64,000 nt of DNA from RYN-230 sp963723595 (GCA_963723595.1 CAVRRQ010000001.1:496001-560000), one strand, 5' to 3'; positions 1 through 9,379 are shown, counted from the stretch's first letter. Made by a program: numbers and translations. The notes: generated from the letters alone by a model not told the origin.

Positions 1-630
1 CTCCACGCCCTCGGCCCGGGCCAGCGCGCGGGCCGCCAGCACCAGGGCGGCGCTGCCCTTGGTCCAGGCGGCGTAGGCCATCTTGAGGGCCGACGCCCCG
101 GCCGGATTGTCGTTGCGGAGAATTTCGGGGTTCATGCCGGTGCCCTCGAAGAGCGCGGCCACCTCCGCGGCCCGGCCGGCCGCCTCCCCGCCGGCGGGGC
201 CGCCGGCCAGGTACAGCCGGGTGCCGCCCGGGCCGGCCCCGGCGGCGTCGCCGTCCTGGGCGGGGACCGGCGGTGAGCCGACGATCCCGCCGTCCAGGTA
301 ACGGCCGCCGGCCGCCTCCACGGCCGCCCGGACGTCGCAGGCGGTGCCGGGGGAGATGGCGTTGGCGTCCACGTAGACGCCGGTGAAGCCGGCGGCGGCC
401 ACCGCGCGGGCGGTGGGCAGCGCAGCGTGCGGCGGGCAGACCGACAGGATGATGCTGGCCTGCCCGGCCAGGGCGGTGACGGTCCCGGCGTCCGCCAGCC
501 CGGCCCGCGCGGCCCGGGCGGCGGTCTGCGGGCCGCGGCCCTGCGACACCCAGCGGACCTGGTGACCCCGGGCGGTCAGGCAGCCGGCCACCGCCGCGCC
601 CATCTCGCCCGGGTGCAGCAGGCCGATCAC
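1..630 (-). CDS. NAD(P)-binding beta-hydroxyacid dehydrogenase-like protein, 3' end cut by window edge
   Basis: A minus-strand reading frame runs off position 1, giving about 210 residues. The N-terminus reads VIGLLHPGEMGAAVAG, a Rossmann nucleotide-binding strand-loop of the 6-phosphogluconate / 3-hydroxyisobutyrate dehydrogenase superfamily. It is followed by VSQGRGPQTAARAARAG and by a region resembling the DUF1932-type C-terminal domain (ASALKMAYAAWTKGSAA). The expected reaction is NAD(P)-dependent oxidation or reduction of a small hydroxy acid; the substrate cannot be told. The start is uncertain: GTG codons at 630, 642 and 651 are all in frame because the gene begins inside a 13-bp tandem repeat. 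I chose 630 because homologues usually begin directly at the GLLHPGEMG segment. Confidence 0.7.
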   Translation of the reverse strand, partial: MIGLLHPGEMGAAVAGCLTARGHQVRWVSQGRGPQTAARAARAGLADAGTVTALAGQASIILSVCPPHAALPTARAVAAAGFTGVYVDANAISPGTACDVRAAVEAAGGRYLDGGIVGSPPVPAQDGDAAGAGPGGTRLYLAGGPAGGEAAGRAAEVAALFEGTGMNPEILRNDNPAGASALKMAYAAWTKGSAALVLAARALARAEGVE

Positions 631-708
631 CGTGTCACCCACCCGTGTCACCCACCCGTGTCACCCACCCGTGTCACCCACCCGTGTCACCCACCCGTGT
701 CACCCACC
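631..708. repeat. Six tandem copies of a 13-bp unit
   Basis: The unit cgtgtcacccacc occurs six times without interruption (631-643, 644-656, 657-669, 670-682, 683-695, 696-708). On the minus strand each copy carries a GTG and a GGTGGG purine run, so the array sits on the translation start region of the dehydrogenase-like gene. Copy number changes of 13 bp would alter the spacing and frame of the possible starts. Confidence 0.95.
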
Positions 709-947
709 CGGCACCTCCGCGCCCGCGCTCCGCTTTCCGTACGACAGTACGGCGCGGCGCCCGGGCCCGCGGCGGGACAGCTTTGCCGGCCGGCCCCCCA
801 GCGCCACCCGCTGCGCGGCCTATCGGATGCGCCGGCGCTCTGTGCTCGGTAGAGTCAAATGACCGGGCCGAAGAGGCCGTCATCATCCAGGCTGCCGTGT
901 ATTCAGGCCGCGGCTCGCACCGGCGGCACCCCGAGGAGAGCGTTTCA
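709..947. other. Intergenic region upstream of ppdK
   Basis: About 240 bases between the tandem repeat and the ppdK start. A TAGAGT hexamer at 850-855 could serve as a -10 element for ppdK, but no convincing -35 lies 16-18 bases upstream. GAGGAG at 933-938 is the ribosome binding site of ppdK. I see no gene here. Confidence 0.4.
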
Positions 948-3635
948 GTGCCGAAGCTCGTTTATGACTTCACCGAGGGCAACAAGGACCTCAAGGATCT
1001 GCTGGGCGGCAAAGGGGCCAACCTGGCCGAGATGACCAATCTTGGCCTGCCTGTTCCGCCCGGGTTCATCATCACCACCGAGGCGTGCCGCCAGTACCTG
1101 CAGGAGGGTACGGTCCCCGGCAGCCTCGACGCCGAGGTCAGCGAGCACCTGGCCCAGCTGGAGAAGGCCATGGGCCGGCGGCTCGGCGACCCGGAGGACC
1201 CGCTGCTGGTCAGCGTGCGGTCCGGGGCCAAGTTCTCGATGCCGGGGATGATGGAGACGGTCCTGAACATCGGGCTGTCCGACGAATCCGTCAACGGCCT
1301 GGCTAAGCAGTCCGGCAGCGACCGGTTCGCCTGGGACGCCTACCGCCGCCTGATCCAGATGTTCGGCAAGACCGTGCTCGGCATCGAGGGCGAGGCCTTC
1401 GAGCACGTGATGGAAGAGACCAAGCAGGCCAAGGGGACCAAGAACGACCTCGACCTGGACGCCAGCGACCTGCACACGATCGTGGACCGCTTCAAGGAGA
1501 TCGTCCGGGAGCACACGGGCCACGACTTCCCGCAGGAGCCGCGGGAGCAGATGGACCTGGCCGTCAAGGCCGTGTTCAGCTCGTGGAACGCCGACCGGGC
1601 CATCCTGTACCGCCGCCAGGAGCGCATCCCGGCCGACCTCGGCACCGCGGTGAACATCGTGGCCATGGTGTTCGGCAACCTCGGCATGGACTCCGGCACG
1701 GGCGTGGCGTTCACCCGCGACCCGGGCAGCGGCCAGCAGGGCATCTACGGCGACTACCTGCAGAACGCGCAGGGCGAGGACGTGGTGGCCGGGATCAGGA
1801 ACACCGTCCCGCTGCAGGACCTGGAGAACATCGACTCCGCGTGCTACGCCCAGCTGCTGGACATCATGACCACGCTGGAGAACCACTACCGGGACCTGTG
1901 CGACATCGAGTTCACGATCGAGCGCGGCAAGCTGTGGATGCTGCAGACCCGGGTCGGCAAGCGCACCGCCGGCGCGGCCTTCCGCATCGCCACCCAGCTC
2001 GTGGACCAGGGCCTCATCGACATGGACGAGGCGGTCACCCGGGTCACCGGCGACCAGCTGGCCCAGCTGATGTTCCCCCGGTTCGACCTCAGCCAGGAGC
2101 CCAAGCGGATCACCAAGGGGGTCAGCGCGTCCCCGGGCGCCGCGGTCGGCAAGGTGGTGTTCGACTCGGCCAAGGCCGTCGAGGCGGCCGCCGCTGGCGA
2201 GGCCGTCATCCTGGTCCGCCGGGAGACCAACCCCGACGACCTGCACGGCATGATCGCCGCCAAGGGCATCCTGACCAGCCGGGGCGGCAAGACGAGCCAC
2301 GCGGCCGTGGTCGCCCGCGGCATGGGCAAGACCTGTGTCTGCGGCGCCGACGAGCTCGAGGTGGACACGAGGGCCGGGAAGATCACCGCGCCCGGCGGGG
2401 TGAAGATCAGCGAGGGTGACGTGCTGTCCATCGACGGCACCAGCGGCAACGTCTACCTCGGTGAGGTGCCGGTCGCCGCGTCCCCGGTCGTGCAGTACTT
2501 CGAGAACGGCCTGGACGACGACGCCGACGACCTGGTCAAGGCCGTGGACCGGCTCATGAGGCACGCCGACGAGCGGCGCCGCCTCGGCGTGTTCGCCAAC
2601 GCGGACACCGGCGAGGACTGCGCCCGGGCCCGGCGCTTCGGCGCGGGCGGGGTCGGCCTGGTCCGCACCGAGCACATGTTCCTCGGCGAGCGCCGCCAGC
2701 TGGTCGAGCGGCTCATCCTGGCCGAGGACGAGGACGGCCGCCAGGCCGCGCTCGATGCGCTCGAGCCGCTGCAGCGCGGTGACTTCGTGGAGATCCTCGA
2801 CGCGATGGACGGGCTGCCGGTCACTATCCGGCTGATCGACCCGCCGCTGCACGAGTTCCTCCCGGACCTGACCGACATGTCGGTCAAGGTCGCCCTGGCC
2901 GGGGACCAGGCCACCGAGAAGGACCGCAAGCTGCTCGACGCGGTCCGCCGGCTGCACGAGCAGAACCCGATGCTGGGGCTGCGCGGCGTCCGGCTCCTCC
3001 TGGTTATCCCCGGCCTGCTGGACATGCAGGTCCGGGCCATCGCGGAGGCCGCGGCGGAGCTGAAGAAGGCGGGCAAGGATCCCAAGCCGGAGATCATGAT
3101 CCCGCTGACCGCGTCGGTGCAGGAGATGGAGATCGCCAAGGACGCCACGGCCAAGATCCTCGCCGAGGTCGAGGACGAGACCGGCGTGCACGTGCACACC
3201 CTGATCGGCACGATGATCGAGGTGCCACGCGCCGCGATGATCGCCGGTGAGATCGCCAAGTCGGCCGAGTTCTTCTCCTTCGGCACCAACGACCTGACCC
3301 AGATGGGCTGGGGCTTCTCCCGGGACGACGTGGAAGGCGCGTTCTTCAGCCGGTACATCGAGCTGGGCATCTTCGGTGTCTCCCCGTTCGAGACCATCGA
3401 CCCGGACGGCGTCGGCCGGATGGTGCGCATCGCCAGCGAGGAAGGCCGGGCCACCCGGCCCGACCTGGAGCTTGGCGTCTGCGGTGAGCACGGCGGGGAT
3501 CCCGACTCGGTGCACTTCTTCCACCAGGTCGGGCTGAACTACGTGTCCTGCTCCCCGTTCCGGGTGCCGGTCGCCCGGCTGGAGGCTGGCCGCGCCGTGG
3601 TCCTCGAGTCCAGCGGTGGCAGCGACAGCAGGTGA
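948..3635 (+). CDS. ppdK: Pyruvate, phosphate dikinase
   Basis: This 895-residue protein interconverts pyruvate, ATP and phosphate with phosphoenolpyruvate, AMP and pyrophosphate, at the pyruvate/PEP node in the cytoplasm. The N-terminal nucleotide-binding region includes LLGGKGANLAEM and the typical GAKFSMPGMMETVLNIGL. The central phosphohistidine swivel domain has the catalytic motif LTSRGGKTSHAAVVARGMGK. The C-terminal PEP/pyruvate TIM barrel includes GTNDLTQMGWGFSRDD and a late CGEHGGDP. Length matches the family (about 870-900). The reading frame is open much further upstream, but the GTG at 948 follows GAGGAG by about 9 bases and the family N-terminus starts there. The stop overlaps the start of the dGTPase gene by four bases, so the two are probably co-transcribed. 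Confidence 0.96.
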   Translation: MPKLVYDFTEGNKDLKDLLGGKGANLAEMTNLGLPVPPGFIITTEACRQYLQEGTVPGSLDAEVSEHLAQLEKAMGRRLGDPEDPLLVSVRSGAKFSMPGMMETVLNIGLSDESVNGLAKQSGSDRFAWDAYRRLIQMFGKTVLGIEGEAFEHVMEETKQAKGTKNDLDLDASDLHTIVDRFKEIVREHTGHDFPQEPREQMDLAVKAVFSSWNADRAILYRRQERIPADLGTAVNIVAMVFGNLGMDSGTGVAFTRDPGSGQQGIYGDYLQNAQGEDVVAGIRNTVPLQDLENIDSACYAQLLDIMTTLENHYRDLCDIEFTIERGKLWMLQTRVGKRTAGAAFRIATQLVDQGLIDMDEAVTRVTGDQLAQLMFPRFDLSQEPKRITKGVSASPGAAVGKVVFDSAKAVEAAAAGEAVILVRRETNPDDLHGMIAAKGILTSRGGKTSHAAVVARGMGKTCVCGADELEVDTRAGKITAPGGVKISEGDVLSIDGTSGNVYLGEVPVAASPVVQYFENGLDDDADDLVKAVDRLMRHADERRRLGVFANADTGEDCARARRFGAGGVGLVRTEHMFLGERRQLVERLILAEDEDGRQAALDALEPLQRGDFVEILDAMDGLPVTIRLIDPPLHEFLPDLTDMSVKVALAGDQATEKDRKLLDAVRRLHEQNPMLGLRGVRLLLVIPGLLDMQVRAIAEAAAELKKAGKDPKPEIMIPLTASVQEMEIAKDATAKILAEVEDETGVHVHTLIGTMIEVPRAAMIAGEIAKSAEFFSFGTNDLTQMGWGFSRDDVEGAFFSRYIELGIFGVSPFETIDPDGVGRMVRIASEEGRATRPDLELGVCGEHGGDPDSVHFFHQVGLNYVSCSPFRVPVARLEAGRAVVLESSGGSDSR

Positions 3636-4912
3636 CAGCACGGTCCCGTCACGATCAGGCCAGTCCCGATCGGGCCGGTTACGATCACGACGCCACGGCC
3701 CGCTGGGTGGCTGAGCCACCCAAGCGGGCCGCGGCGGCCGGGTTCGAGGCGGCCCGGTTCGGGCGCGGGCCGTTCGAGCGGGACCGGGCGCGGGTCCTGC
3801 ACACCTCGGCGCTGCGCAGGCTGGCGGCCAAGACCCAGGTGGTGGAGGTGGACGCGGGCGACTTCCCGCGGACCAGGCTCACCCACTCGCTGGAGTGCGC
3901 GCAGATCGGCCGGGAGCTGGGCGGCGCCCTGGGCTGCGATCCTGACCTGGTCGACGCCGCGTGCCTGGCCCACGACCTCGGCCACCCCCCGTTCGGGCAC
4001 AACGGCGAGTCGGCCCTGGCCGACGTGGCCGCGCCGTGCGGCGGGTTCGAGGGGAACGCGCAGAGCCTCCGGCTGCTGACCCGGCTCGAGGCCAAGGTGC
4101 TCGGGGCCGGGCTGAACCTGACCCGGGCCACCCTGGACGCCACGCTCAAGTACCCCTGGCTGGCCGGCCCGGGACTGCCCAAGTACGGGGCGTACGCCGA
4201 CGACGCCGAGGTGTTCGCGTGGATCCGCCACGGCGCCCCGCCCGGCCGTCCCAGCCTGGAAGCGCAGGTCATGGACTGGGCCGACGACGTGGCCTACTCG
4301 GTGCACGACCTGGAGGACGGCCTGCACGCCGGGCTCATCACGCTGCGCGCACTGGCCGGCCCGGCGGATCGCAAAGCGATCAGCGAGCTCACTGCCGATC
4401 AGTACGTCACGCCGGGTTCGGCCAGCCCGGACGAGCTGTCCGGGGTGTTCGACGAGCTGCTCGCGCTGCCCTGCTGGCCAGCCGGGTTCGACGGCGGCCC
4501 GGAGTCCCTGGCCGCGCTGAAGAACCTGACCAGCGAGCTGATCGGGCGGCTGTGCGGGGCGGCCCACCAGGCCACCGTGGAGGCGTCCGGCGGCCAGCCG
4601 CTCACCCGGTACGCCGCCGACCTGCAGGTCCCGCGACGGCAGCGGCTGGAATGCGCGCTGCTCAAGGGGGTCACCGCCTACTACGTGATGAGCCGGGAGG
4701 GTGCCGCGGCCACCCAGGCCCGGGAGCGGGAGCTCATCATGGAGCTGGCCGCCGCGGTCCGCATGGGTGCCCCGGACACCCTGGATGCCGCGCTGCGGCC
4801 CGGGTACGAGGCGGCCGGGAACGACGCGGGCCGGCTGCGGGTCGTGGTTGATCAGGTGGCTACGCTGACCGACACGTCCGCGGTCGCGTGGCATGCCCGC
4901 CTCTGCCGCTGA
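3632..4912 (+). CDS. dgt: Deoxyguanosinetriphosphate triphosphohydrolase-like HD protein
   Basis: 426 residues of the dGTPase branch of the HD phosphohydrolase superfamily, which hydrolyses dNTPs to nucleoside and tripolyphosphate. Visible signatures are RVLHTSALRRLAAKTQV, RTRLTHSLECAQIGR (first metal ligand His), AHDLGHPPFGHNGE (HD metal-binding pair) and a later MDWADDVAYSVHDLEDG (last Asp ligand). The start is the GTG of the GTGA overlap with the ppdK stop, which suggests translational coupling. In actinomycetes dgt commonly lies close to dnaG; here about 8.5 kb of other genes separates them. Confidence 0.93.
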   Translation: MTARSRHDQASPDRAGYDHDATARWVAEPPKRAAAAGFEAARFGRGPFERDRARVLHTSALRRLAAKTQVVEVDAGDFPRTRLTHSLECAQIGRELGGALGCDPDLVDAACLAHDLGHPPFGHNGESALADVAAPCGGFEGNAQSLRLLTRLEAKVLGAGLNLTRATLDATLKYPWLAGPGLPKYGAYADDAEVFAWIRHGAPPGRPSLEAQVMDWADDVAYSVHDLEDGLHAGLITLRALAGPADRKAISELTADQYVTPGSASPDELSGVFDELLALPCWPAGFDGGPESLAALKNLTSELIGRLCGAAHQATVEASGGQPLTRYAADLQVPRRQRLECALLKGVTAYYVMSREGAAATQARERELIMELAAAVRMGAPDTLDAALRPGYEAAGNDAGRLRVVVDQVATLTDTSAVAWHARLCR

Positions 4913-4983
4913 ACGACCCGTGCATCCGAACGACCCGTGCATCAGAACACCGGTGCTGATGAACTACCTGCGAAGGAGCAGCC

Positions 4984-6243
4984 ATGCCTGAAGGCCCGGC
5001 CTACGTGATCATCGGTGCCAGCCTGGCCGGGGCCAAGGCGGCCGAGACGCTGCGCGGGGACGGGTTCGGCGGCCCCATCGTCCTGCTCGGCACCGAGGCC
5101 GACCGGCCCTACGAGCGGCCACCGCTGTCCAAGGGCTACCTGCTCGGCAAGGCCGACCGGTCCTCGCTCTTCGTGCACGACGAGCACTGGTACGCCGGGC
5201 ACCAGGTGGACCTGCGGCTGGGCGTGACCGCGGTCGGCATCGACCGTGAGGGCCGCCAGGTCAACCTGGACACCGGTGACTCGGTCGGCTACGGCCGGCT
5301 GCTGCTCACCACCGGCGCGTCCCCCCGGGTGCTCCCGGTGCCTGGCGCGGATCTGGACGGCGTGCACTACCTGCGCACCACGGCCGAATCCGAGGCGCTG
5401 GCCACGGCCCTGGCCCCGATCCCGGGCGAGGGGACCCGCGTGGTCATCGTCGGCGGGGGCTGGATCGGCCTCGAGGTCGCCGCCGCCGCCCGCGAGAAGG
5501 GGTGCGCGGTGACCGTGCTGGAGCCCGAGCCCACCCCGCTGCACCGTCAGGTCGGCCCCGAGCTGGGCCAGCGGTTCGCGGACCTGCACCGCGAGCATGG
5601 GGTGGAGTTCCGCCTGGGCGATAGTGCCCGCGAGTTCCGCGGCGGTGAGGAGGGCCGGGTCACCGCGGTGCTGACCTCGGAAGGGGCTGAGCTGCCCGCC
5701 GACGTGGTGGTGGTGGCCATCGGCGCCGCACCCAACGTGGCCGTGGCCGAGACGGCCGGCCTGGAGCTGGCCACTCCCGAGGCCGGGGGAGGGGTGCTCG
5801 TGGACGCGGCGCTGAGGACCAGCGACCCGGACATCTTCGCGGCCGGTGACGTGGCCAACGTGGCCCACCCGCTGCTGGGCCGCCGGGTCCGGGTCGAGCA
5901 CTGGGCCAACGCGCTGCACGGCGGCCCGGCTGCGGCCCGGTCCATGCTGGGCCAGCCGGTGTCCTACGACCGGGTGCCGTACTTCTTCAGCGACCAGTAC
6001 GACCTGGGCATGGAGACCTCGGGGCTGCCCGAGCCCGGGCACTACGACCAGGTGGTGTACCGGGGTGACCCGGCGACGCTGGAGTTCATCGCGTTCTGGC
6101 TGTCCGGCGGGGCGGTGGTGGCTGGCATGAACGTCAACGTGTGGGACGTGACGGACGACATCCAGGCGCTGATCCGGGCCGGGTACGGGGGCACCCCGGT
6201 GGACGCGGCGCCGGCTGGCCGACCCCGGCGTGCCCCTGGCTGA
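4984..6243 (+). CDS. FAD-dependent ferredoxin/rubredoxin-type reductase, C-terminus probably frame-shifted
   Basis: 419 residues of the pyridine-nucleotide disulfide oxidoreductase family, like the NAD(P)H:ferredoxin reductases that feed P450s and dioxygenases. The FAD site is VIIGASLAGAKAAETLRG, the NAD(P)H site VVIVGGGWIGLEVAAAA, and the second FAD motif PDIFAAGDVANV; a reductase C-terminal domain follows. A GAAGGAG ribosome site precedes ATG 4984. Near 6211 one extra base appears to break the frame. Read past it, the sequence gives RLADPGVPLAEVLAAR ending in TAA at 6260-6262, the usual family ending, whereas the visible frame stops at 6243 with an atypical tail. No ferredoxin or P450 gene is adjacent, so its partner is unknown. 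Confidence 0.9.
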   Translation: MPEGPAYVIIGASLAGAKAAETLRGDGFGGPIVLLGTEADRPYERPPLSKGYLLGKADRSSLFVHDEHWYAGHQVDLRLGVTAVGIDREGRQVNLDTGDSVGYGRLLLTTGASPRVLPVPGADLDGVHYLRTTAESEALATALAPIPGEGTRVVIVGGGWIGLEVAAAAREKGCAVTVLEPEPTPLHRQVGPELGQRFADLHREHGVEFRLGDSAREFRGGEEGRVTAVLTSEGAELPADVVVVAIGAAPNVAVAETAGLELATPEAGGGVLVDAALRTSDPDIFAAGDVANVAHPLLGRRVRVEHWANALHGGPAAARSMLGQPVSYDRVPYFFSDQYDLGMETSGLPEPGHYDQVVYRGDPATLEFIAFWLSGGAVVAGMNVNVWDVTDDIQALIRAGYGGTPVDAAPAGRPRRAPG

Positions 6244-6287
6244 GGTGCTGGCCGCCCGGTAAGGGGCGGCCAGCCGGGCGCGGTGGG

Positions 6288-7103
6288 TCAGGAGGAGCCG
6301 GCCGTGCTGCCGGGCGGGAACGGGGCCAGCGCCACGGTGATGTTGTCCCGGCCGCCCGCCTCGATCGCGAACGTGACCAGTGCCTGCGCGGCGCCCAGCG
6401 GATCGGTGAGCGCGGCGGGCATGGCCAGCTCGGCCAGTTTCGCGGCGTCCGGCTGGTAGTTCCACAGGCCGTCCGAGCAGAGCATCAGCACGCCCGGGCC
6501 GGGCGGCTCGAACGTCACCACGTGCGGGGCGGCCTCGCCGGGGTCCGCGCCCACCCACCGGGTCACCACGTGGGCGTGCGGGGAGCTCAGCGCCTCGTCC
6601 TGGGGCAGGAGGCCCGCGGTGACCATCTCCTGAGCCAGCGAGTCGTCCCGGGTGAGCTGCTGCGCGGCTGGCTCGGGATCGGGGGTGGCCGGTGTGCCGA
6701 GCCAGTACGCCCGGCTGTCGCCCAGCCAGCACAGCGTGGCGGCCGAGCTGGTGATCACGGCGGAGACGAACGTGGCCGACCCCACCCCGCCGGGGGAGGC
6801 GGCCAGGCCGGCCACCGCGTTCTCCGCAGCCCGGACCGCAGCCGAGGACGCCTCGGTCAGGTCGGTCCCGTCCTGTGCCGCGGTGTGGAGCACCTCCGCC
6901 GCGGCCTGCGCGGCCGCGAGCGAGGCCTCGGCGGGCCGCACGGAGGTGGACACCCCGTCGCAGACCACCGCGACCAGGACGGGGCCGTCCGCCGCCGGCA
7001 CGACCGCGAGCTCCATCGCGTCTTCGTTCTGCTTGTGCCGGAGCCCCCGGTCGGTGACGCCGGCTATCAGGCCCAGATCAAGCTCCTGGTGATCATGCGA
7101 CAT
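6288..7103 (-). CDS. PP2C-family Ser/Thr protein phosphatase
   Basis: 271 residues, a stand-alone PPM/PP2C phosphatase domain that dephosphorylates Ser/Thr phosphoproteins using two metal ions. Metal-site motifs are visible in order: GLRHKQNEDAM near the N-terminus, VVCDGVSTS, LCWLGDSRAYWL, MLCSDGLWNY and AGGRDNITVAL at the end. No membrane segment or sensory domain is seen, so it is cytosolic. ATG 7103 was chosen; a GTG sits one codon upstream. It converges on the ferredoxin-type reductase and no cognate kinase is adjacent. Confidence 0.92.
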   Translation of the reverse strand: MSHDHQELDLGLIAGVTDRGLRHKQNEDAMELAVVPAADGPVLVAVVCDGVSTSVRPAEASLAAAQAAAEVLHTAAQDGTDLTEASSAAVRAAENAVAGLAASPGGVGSATFVSAVITSSAATLCWLGDSRAYWLGTPATPDPEPAAQQLTRDDSLAQEMVTAGLLPQDEALSSPHAHVVTRWVGADPGEAAPHVVTFEPPGPGVLMLCSDGLWNYQPDAAKLAELAMPAALTDPLGAAQALVTFAIEAGGRDNITVALAPFPPGSTAGSS

Positions 7104-7196
7104 CACGGCACCACCCCAGGGTCCACCCAGATACGGCTTGACTAGTTTTTGCTCGGCTGGCTGCGCTTGACCAGTTCAGCTCGACCGGGTTGGCAG

Positions 7197-8123
7197 TCAT
7201 TGTATGCTGCCCGGGCTCCGCAGCAGACCAGCCGGCGGCCCAGGCCTGCAGGTCTGGACCAGGTGCCCGGCCCAGGCCCGGGCGGCCGGGCCCGGAGGGT
7301 GCTCTCGCCGCTGGACCAGGCCGATGGGCGGGTGGGCCAGCGCGGGGCGGAGCGGGTGGACATCGATGGCCTGGCCCGCGGCCCGCGCGGACGAGCCGGC
7401 CAGCAGCGCGACCCCCAGCCCGGCCGCGACCAGCTCGCAGACGCTGGCCGGGCTGTGCGTCTCGAACGGGATACGGGGCTCGAAGCCCGCGGCGGCGGCC
7501 GCGTCCACCAGGATGCCGCGCAGCCCGCTGCCCGCCGGCAGGCACACGAACGGCTCTTCGCGGACGTCGGCCAGCCGGGCCACCCCCTCCGGGAACGTGT
7601 GCCGCCCCGGCGGGGTGGCCAGCACCACGCTCTCGGCGGCCAGCGGCTGGGCCAGGTAGGCAGCGGGCAGGTCATGGTGGATGGGGCAGAGCGCCACGTC
7701 GATGCGGCCCGCGTCCAGGTCAGCCAGGAGGTCCGCGATCAGGCCGGTGCGCAGGGCGATGGTGATCCCCGGATAGCGCTGGTGGAACCCGGCCAGGGCA
7801 CGGGGCAGGTCGACCGACGCGAGCAGCTGGGTCGCGCCGATCCGCAGTTGCCCCCGGGTGACCGTGGCCAGCTCGGCGAGGTCGGCCCGGGCCCCCTCGA
7901 CCTGGGCGAGCGCCCCGCGGGCCCGGGCCAGCACCAGCTCGCCCGCTGGCGTGAGCCTGACCCGGCGGGTAGTCCGCTCGAGCAGGACCGTGCCGAGCTC
8001 TCGTTCCAGCCGCCTGACCTGGGCGGACACTGCAGGCTGGGCGATGTGCAGCTGCTCGGCGGCCCGGCTGAACCCGCCGTGCCGGACGACGGCCTCGAAG
8101 TAAGCCAGCTGGCGCAGCTCCAT
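7197..8123 (-). CDS. LysR-family transcriptional regulator
   Basis: 308 residues. The N-terminal winged helix-turn-helix reads RQLAYFEAVVRHGGFSRAAE and IAQPAVSAQVRRLERELG (about residues 4-45). A periplasmic-binding-protein-like effector domain covers about residues 90-290. The gene is divergent from an aldo/keto reductase gene 80 bases away, the classic layout in which a LysR protein controls its neighbour and itself. A T-N11-A type box lies 7 bases before its start. The effector is unknown. The last 25 or so residues are Pro/Gly-rich and not part of the fold. Confidence 0.93.
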   Translation of the reverse strand: MELRQLAYFEAVVRHGGFSRAAEQLHIAQPAVSAQVRRLERELGTVLLERTTRRVRLTPAGELVLARARGALAQVEGARADLAELATVTRGQLRIGATQLLASVDLPRALAGFHQRYPGITIALRTGLIADLLADLDAGRIDVALCPIHHDLPAAYLAQPLAAESVVLATPPGRHTFPEGVARLADVREEPFVCLPAGSGLRGILVDAAAAAGFEPRIPFETHSPASVCELVAAGLGVALLAGSSARAAGQAIDVHPLRPALAHPPIGLVQRREHPPGPAARAWAGHLVQTCRPGPPAGLLRSPGSIQ

Positions 8124-8129
8124 GTATTA

Positions 8130-8144
8130 ATAATGACTGCTTAT
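8130..8144. promoter_or_regulatory. Candidate LysR-type operator (ATAA-N7-TTAT)
   Basis: ATAATGACTGCTTAT is an interrupted palindrome that also fits the T-N11-A rule for LysR-type binding sites. It lies in the 79-base gap between the divergent LysR and aldo/keto reductase genes. A second dyad, GGACT-TATG-AGTCC, lies between it and the reductase start. Confidence 0.5.
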
Positions 8145-8202
8145 AACTGTTAACACAAAGCTCTCTTGGACTTATGAGTCCGGCCCCGGCAGGCTTGGGG
8201 TC

Positions 8203-9183
8203 ATGGAGCAACGGAATCTCGGCGGCCTGCCCACCTCCGCCATCGGCCTGGGCTGCATGGGGCTGTCCCAGGGCTATGGGCCGGCCGACGACGAGCAGTC
8301 GGTCCGGGTCATCCACCGGGCCCTCGACCTCGGCGTGAGCCTGCTCGACACCGCGATGAGCTACGGCCAGGGGCACAACGAGCAGCTGATCGCCCGGGCC
8401 CTGCACGGCCGGGCGGATCAGGTGCAGGTCGCCACCAAGTTCGGCATCGTCCGCGGCCCGGACGGGGCGCGCGTGGACGGCCGTCCCGAGCATGTCCGCG
8501 GCTACTGCGAGGCGTCGCTGCGGCGCCTGGGACGCGATGTGATCGACCTGTACTACCTCCACCGGGTCGACCCGGACGTGCCGGTAGCGGACACCGTGGG
8601 CGCCATGGCCGCGCTGGTGGCCGAGGGCAAGGTCCGCCACCTCGGGCTGTCCGAGGCCACCCCGGCCCAGCTGGACCAGGCCGCGGCGGTGCACCCGGTC
8701 AGCGCGGTGGAGTTCGAGTGGTCGCTGCTGTGGCGCGACCCGGAGGACGACGTGGTTCCGGCCGCCCGGCGGCTGGGCATCGGCCTGGTGCCCTACAGCC
8801 CGCTCGGCCGCGGCCTGCTCACCGCCGCCCTCGCCGGGCCGGACATCGACGCCAGCGATTTCCGCCGCCAGGATCCCCGCTTCCACGGCCCGGCCCTGGA
8901 CCGCAACCTCCGGCACGTCGCGGCGCTGCGCGACCTGGCCACCGGCCTGGGGCTCACGCCGGGCCAGCTCGCCCTGGCCTGGCTGCTCGCCCAGGGCCCG
9001 GACGTCGTCCCCATCCCCGGCAGCCGCCGCCCGGACCGGATCGCGGAGAACGCCGCCGCGGCCGGGACCCGGCTCAGCCCGGATGACCTGGAGCGGCTGG
9101 CCCGGGCGCTACCCCGTTCCGCCTGGGCCGGGGACCGGCACTCGTTCGCCGTCCCGGTGACGGCCCGGGGTGACGGTGGCTAA
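8203..9183 (+). CDS. Aldo/keto reductase
   Basis: 326 residues with the (alpha/beta)8 aldo/keto reductase fold, NADPH-dependent reduction of carbonyls. The catalytic tetrad can be placed: Asp in LLDTAMSYG with Tyr in the same motif, Lys in VATKFGIV and His in LYYLHRVDPDV. The cofactor-binding end is PIPGSRRPDRIAENAAA. It resembles the YakC/AKR13-type reductases. Control by the divergent LysR protein is inferred from the layout. The physiological substrate is unknown. Confidence 0.94.
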   Translation: MEQRNLGGLPTSAIGLGCMGLSQGYGPADDEQSVRVIHRALDLGVSLLDTAMSYGQGHNEQLIARALHGRADQVQVATKFGIVRGPDGARVDGRPEHVRGYCEASLRRLGRDVIDLYYLHRVDPDVPVADTVGAMAALVAEGKVRHLGLSEATPAQLDQAAAVHPVSAVEFEWSLLWRDPEDDVVPAARRLGIGLVPYSPLGRGLLTAALAGPDIDASDFRRQDPRFHGPALDRNLRHVAALRDLATGLGLTPGQLALAWLLAQGPDVVPIPGSRRPDRIAENAAAAGTRLSPDDLERLARALPRSAWAGDRHSFAVPVTARGDGG

Positions 9184-9379
9184 GTTACGGAGGCCCGGGC
9201 TGGTGGCTCTCCAGTCACACTGGCCCCTCCCGCCCACCTTTCCCGCGAAACGTGCGTTCTGGGGGTTATTTGCCCGGTCTGTCCGCACGGTCCGCGGGAT
9301 ACGTCGGCGCTGGCCATGATCGATTGACCGCGCCGCGCCGCGCCCCGACCCGCCCCCTCGCGGTCGGGGCGGGGAAGGG

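Noticed and set aside
631..708. Short direct repeats that might suggest a CRISPR array
   Set aside because: The units are 13 bases, exactly contiguous and without spacers, so this is a simple tandem repeat.
945..3719. A 924-codon open frame antisense to ppdK
   Set aside because: Composition is that of a GC-rich shadow frame; no family resemblance, and ppdK on the other strand is certain.
7720..8916. A 398-codon frame overlapping the LysR and aldo/keto reductase genes
   Set aside because: It spans two well-supported genes on opposite strands and has no recognisable domain.
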